This document shows, in pieces, positions 6,219-9,051 of a DNA stretch of 9,051 nt; position 1 is the stretch's first letter; every line of letters begins with the position of its first letter. Position numbers and translations under genes: made by a program. The stretch is from an uncultured Clostridia bacterium (GTDB taxonomy: Bacteria; Bacillota; Clostridia; Oscillospirales; Acutalibacteraceae): NCBI GenBank assembly GCA_947171615.1, contig CAMVYG010000080.1:1-9051 (forward strand). The letters are read 5' to 3'. Under the pieces are notes generated by a model that saw nothing but the letters and a program-made list of their open reading frames with translations, was not told the origin of the DNA and ran no database searches.

Positions 6219-8024
6219 TTATATCTCTATCTCAGAGAAGGAGAAGGTGGTACAGTCTACCAATCCCCGGTCGGTCAGGCGCAGTTCGGGCAGGCAGGCT
6301 AAAGGAATCAGAGCCATGGTCATAAAGGGAGAGGGCATGGAGCAGCCAATCACCTTCCAGGCTTCCTCCAGGTCAGCTACCGCCTTCGCCATTTCTTCCA
6401 TGGGCTTGTCCCCCATCAGCCCGGCAATGGGCAGGGGTACCAGGCCCAGCACCTTGCCGTTTTGTACCGCGCACATACCGCCGCCGCACTGAATCAAGGT
6501 ATTGGCGGCTAAAGCCATATCCTCATCATTGGTGCCGATCACCAGCAGGTTGTGGGCGTCGTGAGAAACTGTAGAGGCCATGGCGCCGCAGCGAATTCCA
6601 AAGCCCTTTACAAAGCCGAAGCCTTTTTTACCGGTGTTGTGATGGCGCTCAAACACTACAGTTTTTAGCACATCCTGCTCTGTATCAGACTCCAAAAGCC
6701 CATTTTGTACCGGGAGCTTTATATGGCGCTCATAGTCTCCTACCCGGGCGGAAATCACCTCAATGGCACGAACTGTTACGCTGCCATCCACAATTTTTTC
6801 TTCCCTGGCGGGAATCCGGAAGGTTTCCGGTGTGATGGTGTCTCGAATATGGATGGACTGCGTGGCCCATTCAGGGTATGTATAGGGCGTGTATTCTTCT
6901 GTTACAGCTCCATGCTCAGCAGCCAGAGTGCCATCAATCCAAACCTTCTCCACTTTCAAGTCCTGCAGGTTATCCAGCAGCACCATATCAGCACATTTTC
7001 CAGGGGCAATGCTGCCCAGCTCGTGATCCATCTGGAAGCACTGGGCGCAGTTGATGGTCACCATCTGGATGGCGGTGAGAGCATCAATGCCCTCTTCAAC
7101 CGCCCGGCGAACAATATGATCCAAATGCCCCTGAGAAAGCAAGGTGTGGGGGTGGGTATCATCGGAGATCAGGCAGGCAAAGCGGGTATCCACCGTATGT
7201 TCTGTGATGCTTTTCGCCACTTCTTTCAGGTCATGCCAGGCAGAGCCCTCCCGGAACATGGCGTACATGCCCAGGCGCATTTTGGCAAGGGCGTCCTCCG
7301 CCCGGGTGGATTCGTGGCAGCATCGAACACCGGAAGCGATGTAGGCATTCAGTCCTTTGCCGGTTTCCGGCAGGGAATAGTGGCCGGTGATGATCTTCCC
7401 GGCTTTCAGGGTGTTTCCGGTAATGGCGTGGGTTTCTTCATGAGAGGAAAGGATTCCGGGAAAATTCATCATTTCGCCCAGCCCCACGCAGGAATTCCAG
7501 TTCATGGTCTCCGCCACATCTTCCGGTCCAATATGAGAACCGGTATCCTCAAAGCCCGGCACTGCCGGTACACAGGAGGGGGTGGTGAGCATGGCTTTCA
7601 ATGGTGTTCTGGCGGCATCCTCCAGCAGGCACTGAACGCCCTGCAGCCCTAATACATTACAGATCTCGTGGGGGTCCATATAAATGCCGGTAGTGCCGTG
7701 GGGGATCACGGCTTTGGCATATTCTCCGGCCCCCATCATGGAGGATTCTACGTGGATATGGCCATCCAGGAAGCCGGGGGCCAGATATTTTCCTTCCGCG
7801 TCCACTACCTGGGTACCCGCTCCGATACAGTGGGAAGCGTCCCCAACCAGGGCGATTCGGCCCTCCGCAACTGCAACAGACACATCCTCCAGAATTTCTT
7901 TGGTACACACATTTACCAGATTCGCGTGAATAATTACCAGATCAGCGGGCTCCGTGCCTCCGGCAACTGCGGCCAGCCGGCGGCTTGCTTCCCATAAGGG
8001 CTTTTTGCAGAAATGATTGACCAT
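6219..8024 (-). CDS. ade: Adenine deaminase
   Basis: This 601-residue amidohydrolase converts adenine to hypoxanthine and ammonia for purine salvage (EC 3.5.4.2) in the cytoplasm. An N-terminal beta segment leads into the metal-binding GHIH motif (88-91) in PGFLDGHIHVESSMM, followed by HGTTGIYMDPHEICNV (109-124). Further likely metal or active-site residues are Glu184 (GLGEMMNFPG), His215 (ITGHYS), His237 (CCHEST) and the SDDTHPH motif at 287-293. The barrel ends with INCAQCFQMDHELGSIAPGK (324-343). A C-terminal domain specific to adenine deaminases follows, including HDAHNLLVIGTND (488-500) and GGGMCAVQNGK (514-524). Length is normal for the family. The ATG at 8024 follows AAAGGAG (8038-8032) by 7 nt. 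The open frame extends upstream to 8435 but that part overlaps the TrhA gene and is not conserved. No purine riboswitch is apparent in the 89-bp gap upstream, so expression is probably from the TrhA promoter. Confidence 0.95.
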   Translation of the reverse strand: MVNHFCKKPLWEASRRLAAVAGGTEPADLVIIHANLVNVCTKEILEDVSVAVAEGRIALVGDASHCIGAGTQVVDAEGKYLAPGFLDGHIHVESSMMGAGEYAKAVIPHGTTGIYMDPHEICNVLGLQGVQCLLEDAARTPLKAMLTTPSCVPAVPGFEDTGSHIGPEDVAETMNWNSCVGLGEMMNFPGILSSHEETHAITGNTLKAGKIITGHYSLPETGKGLNAYIASGVRCCHESTRAEDALAKMRLGMYAMFREGSAWHDLKEVAKSITEHTVDTRFACLISDDTHPHTLLSQGHLDHIVRRAVEEGIDALTAIQMVTINCAQCFQMDHELGSIAPGKCADMVLLDNLQDLKVEKVWIDGTLAAEHGAVTEEYTPYTYPEWATQSIHIRDTITPETFRIPAREEKIVDGSVTVRAIEVISARVGDYERHIKLPVQNGLLESDTEQDVLKTVVFERHHNTGKKGFGFVKGFGIRCGAMASTVSHDAHNLLVIGTNDEDMALAANTLIQCGGGMCAVQNGKVLGLVPLPIAGLMGDKPMEEMAKAVADLEEAWKVIGCSMPSPFMTMALIPLACLPELRLTDRGLVDCTTFSFSEIEI

Positions 8025-8113
8025 GTTTTTTCTCCTTTCAAAATTCAGATGTGAGTTGTTAGATAAGGGCAAGGGCGCACAGGCCGTCATTCCAATGAAA
8101 AGAGCCCCAACGT

Positions 8114-8791
8114 TCAGCAAACGATCTGCGCGACACAGATGGTGTGCAGCACGCTGCCGGCCAGTACAAACAGATGAAATACCGAATGGATATAGGGAAT
8201 CTTTTTTCCTATCCCATAGAGGATCGCTCCCACGGTGTAGCAAAGCCCGCCGGAAAGCAGGCACCAGAAGCCCACGGTGCTGAGATGAGCCATAACGGGC
8301 TTCATAGCGATCACTATTACCCAGCCCATAGCGAGGTAGCATACCATGGAGACCTTTTTGAACCGCTCCACGCTGATAGCGTTTAAGATCATGCCCAGCA
8401 CTGCCGCACCCCAAACCACGCCGAACAGAGCCCATCCCCAGGCGCCGCCCATGCAGACCAGCGTAATGGGGGTATAGGTTCCGGCGATCAATAGGAAAAT
8501 GGTGCAGTGGTCCAGAGAGCGGAATACCACCTTAGCCCGGTTCAACCCCAACGCGTGGTATAAGGTAGATACCGTATAAAGCAGGATCATGGTAAAGCCG
8601 TAAATAGATACGGAAACTACATTTTTGGGGACCTTTTCGCAGAATACCAGCAGCAGAACTAAAGCGGCAACGGCAAACAGGGCAGATACCCCATGGGAAA
8701 CAGCCGAAAAAATCTCCTCTCCCAGCGAGTATTTGGGAAGCCCTAAAAAGCGGCGCTTTTCCAAACGGCGTTCCGCCTTTTTTACAGCCAT
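8114..8791 (-). CDS. trhA: TrhA/hemolysin III (PAQR-like) family membrane protein
   Basis: This 225-residue integral membrane protein has about seven membrane segments after a basic N-terminus (KKAERRLEKRR). It shows the hemolysin III/YqfA signatures of the PAQR superfamily: SLGEEIFSAVSHG (22-34), STLYH (75-79, the SxxxH motif), LDHCTIFLLIAGTYTP (93-108, with Asp94 and His95) and HSVFHLFVLAGSVLH (202-216, the HxxxH motif). The Ser, Asp and His residues that form the zinc site of PAQR hydrolase-like proteins are all present. Members act in the cytoplasmic membrane; E. coli TrhA (YqfA) is linked to membrane lipid homeostasis, and the hemolysin name comes from an older heterologous assay. AAAGGAGG lies about 8 nt upstream of the ATG at 8791, and a good promoter sits just before that. 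It is the first gene of the probable four-gene minus-strand operon. Why it travels with adenine deaminase is not evident. Confidence 0.92.
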   Translation of the reverse strand: MAVKKAERRLEKRRFLGLPKYSLGEEIFSAVSHGVSALFAVAALVLLLVFCEKVPKNVVSVSIYGFTMILLYTVSTLYHALGLNRAKVVFRSLDHCTIFLLIAGTYTPITLVCMGGAWGWALFGVVWGAAVLGMILNAISVERFKKVSMVCYLAMGWVIVIAMKPVMAHLSTVGFWCLLSGGLCYTVGAILYGIGKKIPYIHSVFHLFVLAGSVLHTICVAQIVC

Positions 8792-8817
8792 CAGGGAAGC
8801 CTCCTTTCGATGTTTTT

Positions 8818-8846
8818 AGTATACTGCAAAGGAAGGAAAAAAACAA
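8818..8846 (-). promoter_or_regulatory. Sigma-A type promoter of the trhA-ade-protease operon
   Basis: Read on the minus strand, TTGTTT (8846-8841) is followed after 17 bases by TATACT (8823-8818), giving 4 of 6 and 5 of 6 consensus matches at ideal spacing. The predicted start near 8811 leaves a leader of only about 20 nt, which just accommodates the ribosome binding site. No comparable promoter is seen upstream of adenine deaminase, the CPBP protease or the small membrane protein. Confidence 0.7.
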
Positions 8847-8892
8847 GGCGGGGGAAAAGAACCTGAAGCACAAAAGCCCTTGCCTTCTTCAT

Positions 8893-8936
8893 GCCACCTC
8901 CCTTTCCAGTGGGAGTGGCTTCTCCTTTGGAGAAGC
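8893..8936. repeat. Double-hairpin intergenic repeat
   Basis: GCCAC-C-TCCC (8893-8902) pairs with GGGAGTGGC (8911-8919) with a single bulged C. A second perfect 8-bp hairpin, GCTTCTCC (8918-8925) with GGAGAAGC (8929-8936), has a TTT loop. The two stems share bases 8918-8919, so they abut or compete. The CTTCTCCTTTGGAGAAG pattern resembles a palindromic repeat common between genes in Oscillospiraceae and related Clostridia; that identification is from memory and untested. It lies upstream of the trhA promoter and is not part of a gene. Confidence 0.5.
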
Positions 8937-8961
8937 GTAAGTGCCTGCGTTTGTGTTAGTG

Positions 8962-8977
8962 TGATAAATTATAATTT
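8962..8977. repeat. AT-rich 16-mer also present at 88-103 and 1-16
   Basis: TGATAAATTATAATTT here matches TGATAAATCATAATTT at 88-103 in 15 of 16 positions, and the reverse complement of 1-16 in 14 of 16. Its last 12 bases, AAATTATAATTT, are a perfect palindrome. All three copies border intergenic inverted repeats. It is probably the end motif of a short dispersed element. Confidence 0.45.
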
Positions 8978-8993
8978 TTCACTTGTACTCGCT

Positions 8994-9029
8994 GTCATTC
9001 TGAGGAACGCCGTGACGAAGAATCTCGAC
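8994..9029. repeat. Dispersed CATTCTGAGG-type intergenic repeat
   Basis: The stretch reads GTCATTCTGAGGAACG, then CCGTGACGAAGAATCTCGAC. ATTCT (8997-9001) and AGAAT (9019-9023) form short inverted arms. Near-identical sequences occur in intergenic regions of many unrelated bacteria, including Clostridia; this is recalled, not searched. It has no start codon with a ribosome binding site and no recognisable coding content. It may continue to or past the window's right edge. Confidence 0.5.
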
Positions 9030-9051
9030 TATATCTCAGCCAGCGGGTACA

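Noticed and set aside
6705..7652. Plus-strand open frame of 315 codons
   Set aside because: It is antisense to adenine deaminase motifs and has no ribosome binding site or domain.
8025..8113. Possible purine riboswitch upstream of adenine deaminase
   Set aside because: The 89-bp gap shows no three-way-junction pattern or conserved purine-aptamer core, and no terminator stem with a T-run.
8025..8435. In-frame upstream extension of adenine deaminase (137 codons)
   Set aside because: It runs antiphase through the TrhA gene and the spacer. Conserved sequence begins after the ATG at 8024, which has AAAGGAG upstream.

Overview
The window looks like chromosomal DNA from an anaerobic, gut-type member of the Bacillota, probably class Clostridia (Oscillospiraceae or Lachnospiraceae). 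This is inferred from strong AGGAGG-type ribosome binding sites, moderate GC content, a second EF-G-like protein with the GHSGSGKT P-loop, a cytoplasmic plant-polysaccharide module, and intergenic palindromic repeats of a kind often seen in these genomes. No species can be named from the sequence alone.

Positions 1-442 hold no gene. An imperfect palindromic repeat (1-103) and an AT-rich spacer come first, followed by a good promoter (317-345) and a short leader with a hairpin just upstream of the ribosome binding site. The plus-strand genes follow: an EF-G-like translational GTPase homologue with its own terminator (443-2555), an esterase-family alpha/beta hydrolase (2623-3387), and a GH39 family glycoside hydrolase, probably a beta-xylosidase (3514-5082). 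A strong terminator at 5128-5160 closes this half. The esterase and GH39 enzyme both lack signal peptides and plausibly work together on imported, decorated xylo-oligosaccharides.

The minus-strand genes converge on that terminator. Read in transcription order they are a TrhA/hemolysin III (PAQR-like) membrane protein (8791-8114), adenine deaminase (8024-6219), a CPBP-family (CAAX-like) membrane protease (6176-5514), and a 104-residue membrane protein of unknown function (5499-5185) whose ribosome binding site abuts the protease stop codon. The only clear promoter is upstream of the TrhA gene (8818-8846), so the four genes are probably one operon. The far end (8893-9051) again holds palindromic repeats, and one 16-bp AT-rich motif recurs at both ends of the window.

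Most of the window is ordinary housekeeping and catabolic content. The observations most worth a second look are the eroded GTPase signature of the EF-G-like protein (G2 Thr, G3 His and the G4 Lys and Asp all replaced), an acidic insertion between the two catalytic glutamates of the GH39 enzyme, the coupled CPBP protease and small membrane protein, and the intergenic repeats. I did not find convincing evidence of a wholly new system such as a phage-defence island, CRISPR array or mobile element carrying a transposase.
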